This document shows positions 30,016 to 38,970 of a stretch of DNA of 64,000 nt, one piece after another. The stretch is taken from assembly GCF_011752815.1 (NCBI RefSeq), contig NZ_VWWV01000004.1:124001-188000 (forward strand), in the 5' to 3' direction. This DNA is from Enterobacter sp. Cy-643. GTDB taxonomy: Bacteria; Pseudomonadota; Gammaproteobacteria; Enterobacterales; Enterobacteriaceae. Numbering within the stretch: the first letter of the stretch is position 1; each line of letters begins with the position of its first letter. The position numbers and the translations under genes were made by a program. A model generated the notes under the pieces. It saw only the letters and a list, made by a program, of their open reading frames with translations. It was not told where the DNA came from and did no database searches.

Positions 30016-30774
30016 ATGAGTCAACGCATTGCTTTAGTGACCGGCGGCAGCCGCGGTTTAGGTAAAAATGCAGCGCTGAAGCTGGCCTCACGCGGCATCG
30101 GTATTCTGCTGACCTACAATAGCCAGCGTCAGGAAGCCGAAGATGTTGTGCGTGAAATTGAGCAAAAAGGCGTGAAAGCTGCAGCAATTCAGCTCAACGT
30201 CGGTGATTCTTCTACCTTTGCTGGATTTGTTGAGCAGGTGAAAGAAACGCTGCACCGCGTCTGGCAGCGAGATACGTTTGATTATTTATTGAACAATGCG
30301 GGGATCGGTCTTGAAGCGTCATTCGCCGAGACCACTGAAGCGCAGTTCGATGAAATAATGAACATCCACCTGAAAGGGCCTTTTTTCCTGACTCAGGGCC
30401 TGCTGCCACTGATTAAAGACGGCGGCCGCATTCTGAATGTCTCCACTGGCCTGACCCGCTTCTCGCTGCCGGGTAAAGCCGCCTACGCCACGATGAAAGG
30501 GGCGATGGAAGTACTGACTAAGTACCAGGCCAAAGAGCTGGGCTCGCGTGGGATTGCGGTGAATATCATTGCGCCGGGTGCTATCGCTACCGATTTCAGC
30601 GGCGGTATTGTGCGCGACAATGAGCATGTGTCTAAGGCGATTGCCGCGCAAACCGCACTGGGGCGCGTAGGGCAGCCGGATGATATCGGCGATGCGATTG
30701 CTGCCATTCTTAGCGATGAGACGGGCTGGATGAACGCGCAACGCATTGAAGTGTCCGGCGGGATGTTCCTTTAG
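30016..30774 (+). CDS. Short-chain dehydrogenase/reductase
   Basis: This is a classical SDR of 252 residues. The cofactor motif is TGGSRGLG (residues 9-16), NNAG lies near residue 94, the catalytic Ser in NVSTG, and the catalytic Tyr and Lys in YATMK. The C-terminal SGGMFL is typical of the family. TYNSQRQEAE after beta-2 lacks the acidic residue of strict NAD users, which suggests NADP use. The substrate cannot be read from the sequence. AAGGGG precedes the ATG. It is divergent from yhjC and probably controlled by it; K-12 has no SDR at this position. Confidence 0.85.
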   Translation: MSQRIALVTGGSRGLGKNAALKLASRGIGILLTYNSQRQEAEDVVREIEQKGVKAAAIQLNVGDSSTFAGFVEQVKETLHRVWQRDTFDYLLNNAGIGLEASFAETTEAQFDEIMNIHLKGPFFLTQGLLPLIKDGGRILNVSTGLTRFSLPGKAAYATMKGAMEVLTKYQAKELGSRGIAVNIIAPGAIATDFSGGIVRDNEHVSKAIAAQTALGRVGQPDDIGDAIAAILSDETGWMNAQRIEVSGGMFL

Positions 30775-30780
30775 TTTTTT

Positions 30781-30866
30781 GACCCTCTCCCTAAAAGGGA
30801 GAGGGGATCGACCGCAGCCTGCTTTCGTGCAGTCGGGCAGCCAGAAAGAAGGGGGTGAGGGGCTGT
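30781..30866. repeat. GC-rich repeat in SDR/yieH convergent gap
   Basis: A perfect hairpin, CCCTCTCCCT with AGGGAGAGGG, opens the gap, and AAGGGGGTGAGGGGC closes it. A second small stem is GCAGCCTGC to the GCAG that follows. The ends belong to the same family as the clusters at 21104 and 25391. The hairpins may double as terminators for both convergent genes. Confidence 0.65.
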
Positions 30867-30868
30867 TC

Positions 30869-31534
30869 CTACGCCGTGATTTCCCAGCCGCGCGCTTTCC
30901 ACAAGCCCGGTAGCTCGGCCAAATCGGTAAATGTCGTCACCTTTGGATGGTCGATCGGCTTGTTATGCGGATCGGCACAGAAGTAAAACACCTCCATTCC
31001 CGCAGCAATGCCCGACTGCGCCCCTGCCATAGAATCGTCCACCAGAATGCAGCGCTCTACGCCCACCTTCATCTGCTCCGCCGCGTGGAACATCAGAGCC
31101 GGGTCCGGCTTCCAGCGCTGAATGTCGTAGCCGCTGTAAAGGGTATCCGGAAAGTAGTTGAGCATTCCGGTTTTGCCGAGAGAGTGCTGCATTTTGCTGA
31201 CCGGGCCGTTAGACACCACGCACATCGGCTTGTTGATTTGTGCCAGCAGCGTGTTCGCCCCGGCGATGGCCTGAAGTTCGCTGTCAAACAGGCGAGCAAC
31301 TTCGGCGCGGTAAATCGCTTCCAGCTCGGGCTTAGGCAGGCTGGTGCCGTACTCAGCGTTGATTGTGTCGATAATTTCGTAGAGTTTGACGCCTTTGAAT
31401 GTTTTGAACACATCATCCAGCGCAAGTTGAATGCCGTATTGCGCAAACATATGTACGTAGGCTTTGGAGCAGATGACCTCGCTGTCGACCAGCGTTCCAT
31501 CGCAGTCAAAAAACACCGCTTCTATCCGGGACAT
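30869..31534 (-). CDS. yieH: HAD phosphatase YieH (6-phosphogluconate phosphatase)
   Basis: YieH is a 221-residue HAD-superfamily hydrolase with a C1-type cap. Motif I is FFDCDGTLVDSE (nucleophile Asp10 and Asp12), motif II CVVSNGP, motif III KPDPALM, and motif IV ILVDDSMAG. E. coli YieH hydrolyses 6-phosphogluconate in vitro; the physiological substrate is not settled. It is divergent from adeP across a 168-base region that contains a PurR-like box. Confidence 0.92.
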   Translation of the reverse strand: MSRIEAVFFDCDGTLVDSEVICSKAYVHMFAQYGIQLALDDVFKTFKGVKLYEIIDTINAEYGTSLPKPELEAIYRAEVARLFDSELQAIAGANTLLAQINKPMCVVSNGPVSKMQHSLGKTGMLNYFPDTLYSGYDIQRWKPDPALMFHAAEQMKVGVERCILVDDSMAGAQSGIAAGMEVFYFCADPHNKPIDHPKVTTFTDLAELPGLWKARGWEITA

Positions 31535-31583
31535 GCCATTTCCTTTCTCTCAGGTTTAACGTTTACTCTATGCTTTTTGCGCA

Positions 31584-31599
31584 ACGCAATCGATCCCGT
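31584..31599 (+). promoter_or_regulatory. Possible PurR operator upstream of adeP
   Basis: ACGCAATCGATCCCGT matches the PurR consensus ACGCAAACGTTTTCGT at about 12 of 16 positions, including the ACGCAA half. It lies between divergent yieH and adeP. The E. coli adenine permease gene at this locus belongs to the PurR regulon, from memory. Confidence 0.45.
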
Positions 31600-31702
31600 T
31601 GCGGTAATTTCAGCGAAAAAAGTGGATGATTTGCGTTATCCCCCGCCAATTTTGGTATAGGATAGCGGCGTATTTTTTCCTCTTTTAGTTCGGAAACCGA
31701 TA

Positions 31703-33034
31703 ATGAGCCAACCACAGTCCACTCCGGAAACAACGCCGGGGCTGCTCGAACGCGCGTTCAAATTACGCGAACACGGTACTAACGCCCGCACCGAGGTGAT
31801 CGCCGGGTTCACCACCTTCCTGACGATGGTGTACATCGTTTTTGTTAACCCACAGATCCTCGGCGCAGCCGGGATGGATACCCAGGCGGTCTTCGTCACT
31901 ACCTGCCTGATAGCCGCCTTTGGCAGCATCCTGATGGGTATTTTCGCCAACTTGCCTGTGGCGCTGGCACCGGCGATGGGCCTGAATGCCTTCTTCGCCT
32001 TCGTGGTCGTCGGCGCGATGGGCCTGTCCTGGCAAGTCGGCATGGGCGCTATCTTCTGGGGCGCCGTGGGTCTGCTGCTGCTGACGATTTTCCGCGTTCG
32101 CTACTGGATGATCGCGAATATTCCGCTTGGTCTGCGTGTCGGCATTACCAGCGGTATCGGCCTGTTTATCGGCATGATGGGGCTGAAAAATGCCGGGATC
32201 ATTGTCGCCAATAAAGAGACGCTGGTCAGCATCGGGAACCTGACCTCCCACAGCGTGCTGCTGGGGGCGCTGGGCTTCTTTATCATTGCGATTCTCGCTT
32301 CCCGTAATATTCACGCGGCGGTGCTGGTTTCTATCGTGGCGACCACGCTGCTGGGCTGGCTGCTGGGCGACGTGCAGTACCACGGCATCGTGTCTGCGCC
32401 GCCAAGCGTGAGCAGCGTTGTCGGGCAGGTGGATTTAGCCGGATCGCTGAATCTGGGTCTGGCAGGGGTGATCTTCTCCTTCATGTTGGTGAACCTGTTT
32501 GACTCCTCCGGCACCCTGATTGGCGTGACGGACAAAGCCGGATTAACCGACGAGAAGGGCAAGTTTCCGCGCATGAAGCAGGCGCTGTTCGTGGACAGTA
32601 TCTCTTCCGTTACGGGTTCCTTTTTCGGCACCTCTTCGGTTACCGCCTACATCGAAAGCTCGTCCGGCGTTTCGGTCGGCGGCCGCACTGGCCTGACGGC
32701 TATCGTGGTCGGCCTGCTGTTCCTGCTGGTTATCTTCCTGTCACCGCTGGCGGGTATGGTGCCTGCGTATGCGGCCGCAGGGGCGCTGATTTACGTTGGC
32801 GTGCTGATGACCTCCAGCCTGGCCCGCGTGAAGTGGGATGACCTGACCGAAGCGGTACCGGCGTTTGTTACCGCCGTAATGATGCCGTTCAGCTTCTCCA
32901 TTACCGAAGGCATCGCGCTGGGCTTTATTTCCTACTGCGTTATGAAGTTGGGCACCGGCCGCTGGCGCGAGCTGAGCCCGTGCGTGATCATCGTGGCGCT
33001 GCTGTTCGTGCTGAAAATTGTGTTCGTTGATTAA
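31703..33034 (+). CDS. adeP: Adenine permease AdeP
   Basis: AdeP (YieG, PurP) is a high-affinity adenine:H+ symporter of the NCS2 AzgA-like family, with 443 residues and about 13-14 transmembrane segments. Typical stretches are TEVIAGFTTFLTMVYIVFVNPQIL, MGLNAFFAFVVV, GLRVGITSGIGLFIGMMGLKNAGI, LFDSSGTLIGVTDKAGL and GTSSVTAYIESSSGVSVGGRTGLTAI. It is close to the E. coli protein along its whole length. Genes adeP, chrR and yieE keep the K-12 order. A terminator follows. Confidence 0.95.
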   Translation: MSQPQSTPETTPGLLERAFKLREHGTNARTEVIAGFTTFLTMVYIVFVNPQILGAAGMDTQAVFVTTCLIAAFGSILMGIFANLPVALAPAMGLNAFFAFVVVGAMGLSWQVGMGAIFWGAVGLLLLTIFRVRYWMIANIPLGLRVGITSGIGLFIGMMGLKNAGIIVANKETLVSIGNLTSHSVLLGALGFFIIAILASRNIHAAVLVSIVATTLLGWLLGDVQYHGIVSAPPSVSSVVGQVDLAGSLNLGLAGVIFSFMLVNLFDSSGTLIGVTDKAGLTDEKGKFPRMKQALFVDSISSVTGSFFGTSSVTAYIESSSGVSVGGRTGLTAIVVGLLFLLVIFLSPLAGMVPAYAAAGALIYVGVLMTSSLARVKWDDLTEAVPAFVTAVMMPFSFSITEGIALGFISYCVMKLGTGRWRELSPCVIIVALLFVLKIVFVD

Positions 33035-33054
33035 AGCCAGACGCTAAAAATAAA

Positions 33055-33084
33055 AACGCCAGTCATGTGACTGGCGTTTTTTTT
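33055..33084. terminator. Bidirectional terminator between adeP and chrR
   Basis: The hairpin AACGCCAGTCA, TG, TGACTGGCGTT has a nearly perfect stem. It is followed by eight T on the plus strand and preceded by an A-rich run that serves the minus strand. It sits between convergent adeP and chrR. Confidence 0.88.
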
Positions 33085-33093
33085 GGCCTGGAA

Positions 33094-33660
33094 TCAGGCT
33101 TTAACGCGCTTGATGTAATCGCCAAAGGCGGTGAGCTGCCCGGTCAGATGGTCGAGCGTGCTTTGATCCACCACTTCGCCGCTCTGCGGGTCGACTTTGT
33201 TCTGAATTACACCGCCCATAAACTCAGGCTTGTTCATCACCATCGCATCCAGGAAAACGAGGATCTGGCGCAGATGATACTGGCAGCGCGCGCCGCCGAT
33301 AGCGCCCATGGAGCTGGTTTGAATAAGCACAGGCTTGCCGGCGAGCGGCTGCTCAGGCAGGCGAGAAAGCCAGTCGATAGCGTTTTTCAAGCCACCCGGC
33401 ACGGAATAGTTATATTCAGGCGTCACAATCACTACGCCATCCGCCTGGCGGATTTGCTCAGCAATGGCTTCCACGCTCTGCGGGAAACCGTCTTCCTGCT
33501 GAATGTCGGCATCGTACAGCGGGATATCGCCGATGGAAGGCAGGGCATCTATCTGCATGCCTGCCGGGGCGATGTTCGGCAGCGTACGGGCGACCATCGC
33601 GTTAAATGAACCCTTACGCAGGCTCCCCAGTAAAGTCACTATCTTCAACGAATCAGACAT
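33094..33660 (-). CDS. chrR: NAD(P)H-dependent FMN quinone/chromate reductase ChrR
   Basis: ChrR (YieF) is a 188-residue flavodoxin-fold, FMN-dependent reductase of quinones and, in vitro, chromate. It probably protects against redox cycling. The FMN phosphate loop is LLGSLRKGSFN (residues 10-20), the flavin site is TPEYNYSVPGGLKNAIDWLSR (split at PGGLK), and QTSSMGAIGGARCQYHLRQ is conserved. It matches E. coli ChrR along its full length. It lies 17 bases downstream of yieE on the same strand and is probably cotranscribed. Confidence 0.95.
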   Translation of the reverse strand: MSDSLKIVTLLGSLRKGSFNAMVARTLPNIAPAGMQIDALPSIGDIPLYDADIQQEDGFPQSVEAIAEQIRQADGVVIVTPEYNYSVPGGLKNAIDWLSRLPEQPLAGKPVLIQTSSMGAIGGARCQYHLRQILVFLDAMVMNKPEFMGGVIQNKVDPQSGEVVDQSTLDHLTGQLTAFGDYIKRVKA

Positions 33661-33677
33661 TGGTACTCCTTTATGTG

Positions 33678-34436
33678 TCAGGACGTTCGGGAAAATGTGT
33701 TATGCGGCGTTGCTGCCTCTGATGATATACCCGTCAGGCGAATGATGCGCGCCTGAGCGCTTCGGCTGCGAGCTTCGGCATCCGGCAGGGCGTTCCAGCC
33801 CTGTTGGCCGTCGAATTCCCACAGCTTCAGGCGCTCCACGCCTGGCGCTACGGTACAGCCCCAGATAAGGATATCTTCCGCATCGCTGATAGCTTCAATA
33901 TGCGGCTCGTTTATGACGCGCAGGCGACCAGAGCCCGGCAATAATTGTAGTGTGCTGAGGCTGGTCTGGGGATTGTCCGTCAATTTCAGAACGCTGCGGC
34001 GCAGCGTATGCAGCTGGGTTCGAGCTTCATTGGGATCGTTTTGGTTGTTGATCCAGGTAATTTCGCTGCTGCTGGACTGCGACGGCGGCACAACCGGGGA
34101 CGGTGCCTGGAAACTGCGGCGGAGCTCCATGTCCAGCCCGCAGCGCCCTTCGGTTGCCAGCAGTACGCCCACCATGTTGCCGGCATAGGCGATGCTGAAA
34201 TCCGGCAGCTCCGCGTCGGCAAAGCGCGGGCGTCCTGCCGTAGAGGTGATGATTTGCGGCAGGTGCTGGGTGCCATACAACATAAACATCATCTCTGCGA
34301 CCAGCGTACGCGACGCGAGATAGCGCGTGCGGCGGTGCTCCGGCATCAGGCTGGCTGCGTTAAGAATTTCGTCGTTCAGTCGGGGTGAAGTGAGGTTGGG
34401 AGGGTTCAGAGCCCATCTTGCAAAATGCGTCGCCAT
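33678..34436 (-). CDS. yieE: 4'-phosphopantetheinyl transferase-like protein YieE
   Basis: YieE is a 252-residue member of the phosphopantetheinyl transferase superfamily, which activates carrier proteins with coenzyme A. The core motif is FSIAYAGNMVGVLLATEGRCGLDMEL at about residues 79-104, where GLDMEL corresponds to the metal-binding VGVDIE of the family. The usual His before this motif (SHS) is replaced by SIAYAG, and the second part, NEARTQLHTLRRSVLKL, stands where a WTxKEA-type motif is expected. This divergence from canonical Sfp/AcpS is shared with E. coli YieE, so activity is uncertain. It precedes chrR in a likely two-gene operon. Confidence 0.82.
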   Translation of the reverse strand: MATHFARWALNPPNLTSPRLNDEILNAASLMPEHRRTRYLASRTLVAEMMFMLYGTQHLPQIITSTAGRPRFADAELPDFSIAYAGNMVGVLLATEGRCGLDMELRRSFQAPSPVVPPSQSSSSEITWINNQNDPNEARTQLHTLRRSVLKLTDNPQTSLSTLQLLPGSGRLRVINEPHIEAISDAEDILIWGCTVAPGVERLKLWEFDGQQGWNALPDAEARSRSAQARIIRLTGISSEAATPHNTFSRTS

Positions 34437-34756
34437 TTGTCGCTCCTTGATAATGGTCTGTCGATGTCATGCTGCTTCGGGTGGCTGAAACAGCGCTCCG
34501 CTTCCGATTCTGAATCTTGTCAGGGATCGAATAGTAGTCTCTGGCTCAATGCGTTGTCATTGATGCTCTTCAATAGAGTGACCTATTTTTTGAGCAATAT
34601 ATTATATATTCAATTCTGGGAAAATTCTTAGTGGTTTGCGTAAGTTGAGCACTTAAAAATGTCGATATGAAGACATCGTCTTGAAATGATGAAGTATTTT
34701 AAATGTGAGGAAAATGCCCCGCATCCTGAAGTGTGACGCGGGGCGACGGCAGGGGA
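34437..34756. other. Noncoding A+T-rich gap between yieE and mnmE
   Basis: This 320-base gap separates two leftward genes. The mnmE terminator lies at its left-hand (mnmE) end, in the last 45 bases. The middle (about 34560-34710) is clearly richer in A+T than its neighbours and presumably holds the yieE promoter. A short open frame on the plus strand (34425-34631) has no recognisable product or ribosome binding site. In K-12 tnaCAB, mdtL and yidZ occupy this position; none is seen here. Confidence 0.6.
34711..34744 (-). terminator. Terminator after mnmE
   Basis: On the minus strand GCCCCGC, a 15-base loop and GCGGGGC are followed by ATTTTCC. It lies 12 bases after the mnmE stop codon. The loop is long, so strength is uncertain. 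Confidence 0.6.
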
Positions 34757-36121
34757 TTATTTTCCGATACAGAAGCTCGAGAAGATACGCCCTAACAGAT
34801 CGTCAGAGCTAAATTCGCCGGTGATTTCACTTAAGTTCTGCTGCGCCAGGCGCAGCTCTTCCGCCAGCAGTTCGCCGGCCCAGGCACCCAGCAGCTGGGC
34901 TTTGCCCTGTTGCAGGTGGGTCGCAGCTTGCTCAAGCGCCTGTAGATGACGGCGTCGGGCGAGGAAGCCGCCTTCCATATTAGTTTCGAAGCCCATGCTC
35001 TCTTTCAGATGCGCGCGCAGCACGTCGACACCTTCCCCGGTACGGGCGGAGAGCCTGACAAGTGAGTGACCATTCACTTCGCTCAGGCCAAGCGTCTCGC
35101 CGGTGACGTCGGCTTTGTTGCGCACCACGGTAATCGGCAAACGCTCAGGCAGGCGAGCGATGAAATCAGGCCAAATTGCCGCCGGGTCAACGGCGTCGGT
35201 GGTGGTGCCGTCCACCATGAACAACACACGATCGGCTTGCTCAATCTCTTTCCAGGCTCGTTCAATCCCGATGCGTTCAACTTCGTCACTGGCTTCGCGC
35301 AGGCCCGCGGTATCAATAATATGCAGCGGCATCCCGTCGATGTGGATATGTTCGCGGAGGACGTCACGCGTAGTGCCAGCAATGTCGGTGACGATAGCCG
35401 CCTCACGCCCGGCCAGGGCATTCAACAGGCTGGATTTACCGGCGTTTGGACGCCCGGCGATAACGACTTTCATGCCTTCACGCAGCAGGCTCCCCTGGCG
35501 GGCTTCGGCGCGTACCGCATCAAGATCGCCAATGACCTGATGCAGCTGAGCTTCGATTTTACCGTCGGAGAGGAAGTCGATCTCTTCGTCCGGGAAGTCG
35601 ATAGCCGCCTCCACGTAAATACGCAGGTGAGTCAGCGCTTCCACCAGATGGTTAATACGCGCGGAGAAAGCCCCCTGCAGCGAATTAAGCGCTGAGCGAG
35701 CGGCCTGCTCGGAACTGGCATCGATCAGGTCGGCGATCGCCTCCGCCTGCGCCAGGTCGAGCTTATCGTTCAGGAAAGCGCGTTCCGAAAACTCACCGGG
35801 CCTGGCGATGCGCAAACCCGGCAGCGCCAGAATGCGTTTGAGCAGCAGGTCGAGGATGACCGGGCCGCCGTGCCCCTGCAGCTCGAGGACATCTTCACCG
35901 GTGAAGGAGTTCGGGCCAGGAAACCACAGCGCAATGCCCTGATCCAGCGCGCTACCGTCGGCATCGCGAAACGGAAGATAATCCGCGTAGCGCGGCTTCG
36001 GCAGCTTACCGAGCACCGCTTCTGCGACCTCGCGCGCCTGACGGCCGGAAATACGCAGGATACCTACGCCGCCACGCCCCGGCGGAGTAGCCTGGGCAAT
36101 GATAGTGTCATGATTGCTCAT
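34757..36121 (-). CDS. mnmE: tRNA modification GTPase MnmE
   Basis: MnmE (TrmE) works with MnmG to make 5-(carboxymethyl)aminomethyluridine at position 34 of tRNAs. It has 454 residues, as in E. coli. The N-terminal tetrahydrofolate-binding domain starts [22 protein letters not shown]. The inserted G domain (~216-380) has GRPNAGKSS (G1), DIAGTTRD (G2), DTAGLRE (G3) and NKAD (G4). The C-terminus ends in FCIGK, containing the invariant Cys. It lies 77 bases after yidC with a terminator in between, as in K-12. Confidence 0.98.
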   Translation of the reverse strand: MSNHDTIIAQATPPGRGGVGILRISGRQAREVAEAVLGKLPKPRYADYLPFRDADGSALDQGIALWFPGPNSFTGEDVLELQGHGGPVILDLLLKRILALPGLRIARPGEFSERAFLNDKLDLAQAEAIADLIDASSEQAARSALNSLQGAFSARINHLVEALTHLRIYVEAAIDFPDEEIDFLSDGKIEAQLHQVIGDLDAVRAEARQGSLLREGMKVVIAGRPNAGKSSLLNALAGREAAIVTDIAGTTRDVLREHIHIDGMPLHIIDTAGLREASDEVERIGIERAWKEIEQADRVLFMVDGTTTDAVDPAAIWPDFIARLPERLPITVVRNKADVTGETLGLSEVNGHSLVRLSARTGEGVDVLRAHLKESMGFETNMEGGFLARRRHLQALEQAATHLQQGKAQLLGAWAGELLAEELRLAQQNLSEITGEFSSDDLLGRIFSSFCIGK

Positions 36122-36149
36122 CGTTTATCTCAGACCTTGAATCAAAAAG

Positions 36150-36176
36150 AAAAAGGCGGTCAACTGACCGCCTTTC
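36150..36176 (-). terminator. Terminator between yidC and mnmE
   Basis: On the minus strand the hairpin AAGGCGGTCAGTTGACCGCC runs into a long T-rich stretch (TTTTTCTTTTTG). It lies downstream of yidC. Some read-through or a separate promoter must supply mnmE. Confidence 0.8.
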
Positions 36177-36198
36177 GTAAGCTTAATGCCAAATATTA

Positions 36199-37842
36199 TC
36201 AGGTCTTTTTCTTGTCGCGGCTATGCAGGCCACGCTTTTCCAGACCGCGATAAATCAGCTGCTGCTGAAGGATGGTCACCAGGTTGCTGACGATATAGTA
36301 CAGCACCAGACCTGACGGGAACCACAGGAAGAACACGGTGAAGATGACCGGCATAAAGGTCATGATCTTCTGCTGCATCGGGTCGGTTACGGTGGTCGGC
36401 GACATCTTCTGGATGAAGAACATCGTGGCGCCCATCAGAATCGGCAGGATGTAGTACGGGTCCTGTGCAGACAGGTCGTGGATCCACAGTGCAAACGGCG
36501 CGTGGCGCAGTTCAACGGAGCCCATCAGCATGTAGTACAGCGCCAGGAAGATTGGCATCTGGATGATCAGCGGGAAGCAGCCGCCCAGCGGGTTAACCTT
36601 CTCAGCTTTGTACAGCGCCATCATTTCCTGGCTCATACGCTGCTTGTCGTCACCGATACGCTCACGCATGGCCGCCAGTTTTGGCTGCAGCATACGCATT
36701 TTGGCCATCGAGGTGTACTGCGCTTTGGTCAGCGGGTACATGATGCCACGAACGATAAAGGTGATAACGATAATGGAGAAGCCCCAGTTACCGATGAAGC
36801 TGTGGATAAATTTCAGCAGCTTAAACAGCGGCTGAGAGATGAACCACAGCCAGCCGTAATCTACGGTCAGGTCAAGGTGTGGCGCAACGGCCGCCATTTT
36901 GTCCTGAATTTCCGGGCCGACCCAAAGAGTGCTGCCCATCTGAGCCGTCTGGCCTGGCTGCACTACCTGAGAAGCAGATTTGTAGCCAATCGCCGCAACG
37001 TCGTTGTTCAGCTTGGTGGTGTAGAAGTTGTTCGCGCCCTGAGTATGCGGCACCCATGCGGTAGCAAAGTACTGCTGTAGCATCGCCACCCAACCGCTGT
37101 TGGCGTTGACGTTCAGGTTCTCACCGTCAGCGATGTTGTCGAACTTAACTTTTTCGTATTTCGCGTCCGGAGTGGAGTACGCCGCGCCACGGAAGGTATG
37201 CAGCGCAAAGTTGCTGCTGCCGGTATCGCGATGAGAAGGCAGATTGATGGACTGCTTCAGCTGACCAAAGGTTGCCAGCTCCAGCGGTTTCTCGCCCACG
37301 TTCTTCACGTTGTAGTCCACACCGACAGAGAACTCACCGCGTTTCAGGGTGAAGGTCTTGGTGAAGGTGTTGCCTGCCGCGTCGGTAAACGTCATCGGCA
37401 CAACCAGTTCGTTCTGGCCATCCGCCAGGGCGAAGGTATCGGCAGTGACGTTATACAGTGGACGGTCACCGTTCGCCGGGTTATCCGGGCCATCACGACC
37501 GGTCAGGCCGCTCTGCGCCTGGTAGATAAATTCAGGCGTGGTTTCCAGCAGTTGGAACGGCTCTGCGGATTTCAGCTCTTTCGGGTAGGTTGGCAACAGC
37601 GCTTGTTCTACATCACCACCGCGGGTGTTGATGGTCAGTTCAAGAACGTCAGTTTTAACCGTAATGAGTTTTCCCTGGCCACTGGCCGGCACACCCTGAT
37701 TAGCGGCGTTACCCTGGCTGTTCGTCGTCTGCGTGGTCTGCTGCACCTGAGGTTGAGGAGCGTGGTCCTGCTCCCAGGCTTGCCAGATCATGAAAGACAC
37801 GAACAACAAAGCGATGAGAAAAAGATTGCGTTGCGAATCCAT
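36199..37842 (-). CDS. yidC: Membrane protein insertase YidC
   Basis: YidC inserts and folds inner-membrane proteins, alone or with SecYEG. It has 547 residues (E. coli 548). An N-terminal signal-anchor helix ([21 protein letters not shown]) precedes a large periplasmic beta-sandwich domain (~60-340). Five C-terminal transmembrane helices follow, including [20 protein letters not shown] with the conserved positively charged Arg of the hydrophilic groove, and [20 protein letters not shown]. The C-terminus is basic. It follows yidD by 2 bases, within rpmH-rnpA-yidD-yidC. Confidence 0.98.
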   Translation of the reverse strand: MDSQRNLFLIALLFVSFMIWQAWEQDHAPQPQVQQTTQTTNSQGNAANQGVPASGQGKLITVKTDVLELTINTRGGDVEQALLPTYPKELKSAEPFQLLETTPEFIYQAQSGLTGRDGPDNPANGDRPLYNVTADTFALADGQNELVVPMTFTDAAGNTFTKTFTLKRGEFSVGVDYNVKNVGEKPLELATFGQLKQSINLPSHRDTGSSNFALHTFRGAAYSTPDAKYEKVKFDNIADGENLNVNANSGWVAMLQQYFATAWVPHTQGANNFYTTKLNNDVAAIGYKSASQVVQPGQTAQMGSTLWVGPEIQDKMAAVAPHLDLTVDYGWLWFISQPLFKLLKFIHSFIGNWGFSIIVITFIVRGIMYPLTKAQYTSMAKMRMLQPKLAAMRERIGDDKQRMSQEMMALYKAEKVNPLGGCFPLIIQMPIFLALYYMLMGSVELRHAPFALWIHDLSAQDPYYILPILMGATMFFIQKMSPTTVTDPMQQKIMTFMPVIFTVFFLWFPSGLVLYYIVSNLVTILQQQLIYRGLEKRGLHSRDKKKT

Positions 37843-37844
37843 CG

Positions 37845-38102
37845 TTAGTGTTCTCTGGTATCAAAAGGTCCGGGCGGAACGGGATCGTCTCCACCAGGGT
37901 TCAAAGGGTGGCATTTTAGTACGCGTTTCATCGTTAACCAACTGCCTTTTAACACACCAAACCTGCGCAAGGCCTCAATTCCGTAGTGAGAACAGGTTGG
38001 GGTGAAACGGCAATGCGGCCCGAGAAGCGGACTAATCAGGCGTTGATAGACCCTGATAAGGGCTATCAGGACCCGCGAGCCTGGCGACAATGGCGGCGCC
38101 AT
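37845..38102 (-). CDS. yidD: Membrane protein insertion efficiency factor YidD
   Basis: YidD is an 85-residue DUF37/haemolytic-domain protein with an amphipathic N-terminus. It associates with the inner membrane and aids YidC-dependent insertion. The family motif is [27 protein letters not shown], with three Cys in the protein. Its first 38 bases overlap the end of rnpA in another frame, as in E. coli. Confidence 0.95.
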   Translation of the reverse strand: MAPPLSPGSRVLIALIRVYQRLISPLLGPHCRFTPTCSHYGIEALRRFGVLKGSWLTMKRVLKCHPLNPGGDDPVPPGPFDTREH

Positions 38103-38425
38103 AACTTTTCCAATGCTTCCGATAAAGCCCGGTTATCCAGGTCGGCAACCCCTTTTTTCGCTACTACCACGAAATCCATTGACGGCAGTTCGTGCTGACG
38201 CAGACGGAAGCTTTCACGCGTCAGACGTTTAATCCGATTGCGTTCATGGGCGCGTTTAACGTTTTTCTTAGCGACGGTGAGACCGATACGGGGATGCCCC
38301 AGCGTATTCAGGCGGCCGAGAATGGTGATTTGCGGCGTGCCAGCCCGTTGTGGCTGCTGGAAGACGAATGTGAAATGATGGGGAGTTAACAAACGTAACT
38401 CCCTGGGAAAAGCTAGCTTAACCAC
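38066..38425 (-). CDS. rnpA: Ribonuclease P protein component
   Basis: RnpA is the 119-residue basic protein subunit of RNase P, which matures tRNA 5' ends. The RNR motif region is [23 protein letters not shown], with [17 protein letters not shown] at the N-terminus, nearly identical to E. coli. The start is GTG at 38425. It lies 17 bases after rpmH and overlaps yidD. Confidence 0.97.
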   Translation of the reverse strand: MVKLAFPRELRLLTPHHFTFVFQQPQRAGTPQITILGRLNTLGHPRIGLTVAKKNVKRAHERNRIKRLTRESFRLRQHELPSMDFVVVAKKGVADLDNRALSEALEKLWRRHCRQARGS

Positions 38426-38442
38426 GCAGGGGTTAGCTTTTA

Positions 38443-38595
<153 letters not shown>

Positions 38596-38684
38596 CTAAA
38601 CTATTAAATTTCACTGGATTTGCGTAACGCCCTACAGGGTCTGCGAACGACTTACGCTTCAGTGTGGCTGATTAAAGAGGCCGG

Positions 38685-38713
38685 ATTGTAATAATTGTAC
38701 ACTCCGGAGTCAA
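38685..38713 (-). promoter_or_regulatory. Sigma-70 promoter of rpmH operon
   Basis: On the minus strand TTGACT (38713-38708) and TACAAT (38690-38685) are separated by exactly 17 bases. Each hexamer differs from consensus at one position. The -10 lies about 100 bases before the rpmH start. This should be a strong promoter for the leftward operon. Confidence 0.8.
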
Positions 38714-38961
38714 TTCAATTCCCTTACTGCTGCGCCCTTTTTGACCCCGAAAAGAGGCCCGGATCTCCGCTGAAGTACAGCGGCATTACGCGACGGGTGG
38801 AGAATTATACGGGCTTGCGGCGAAAGCGCAAGGATCCGCGAGGATCTTCATCAGATCTCTTTAGCGATATTTGTGCGCTAGTCATTAAATTTTCCAATAT
38901 GAGACGGTTATACGCTGCACGTGTGGCAGGATCGATTACACTTAACCCGCTAAAACCGCCC

Positions 38962-38970
38962 TGTGGATAA
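38962..38970 (-). promoter_or_regulatory. DnaA box in the rpmH-dnaA regulatory region
   Basis: TTATCCACA on the minus strand (TGTGGATAA on the plus) is a perfect consensus DnaA box. It lies 206 bases before the dnaA start and probably serves DnaA autoregulation, as in E. coli. The 592-base gap 38584-39175 otherwise holds the rpmH promoter and the dnaA promoters; a TATGAT at 39019-39024 is a candidate -10. Short open frames in this gap have no gene-like features. Confidence 0.85.

Noticed and set aside
34425-34631. A 68-codon plus-strand frame over the yieE start
   Set aside because: It has no ribosome binding site, its composition is typical of noncoding sequence and it overlaps the yieE promoter.
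38695-38970. Open frame of 91 codons in the rpmH-dnaA gap
   Set aside because: It overlaps the rpmH promoter and the DnaA box, has no ribosome binding site and shows no recognisable protein.
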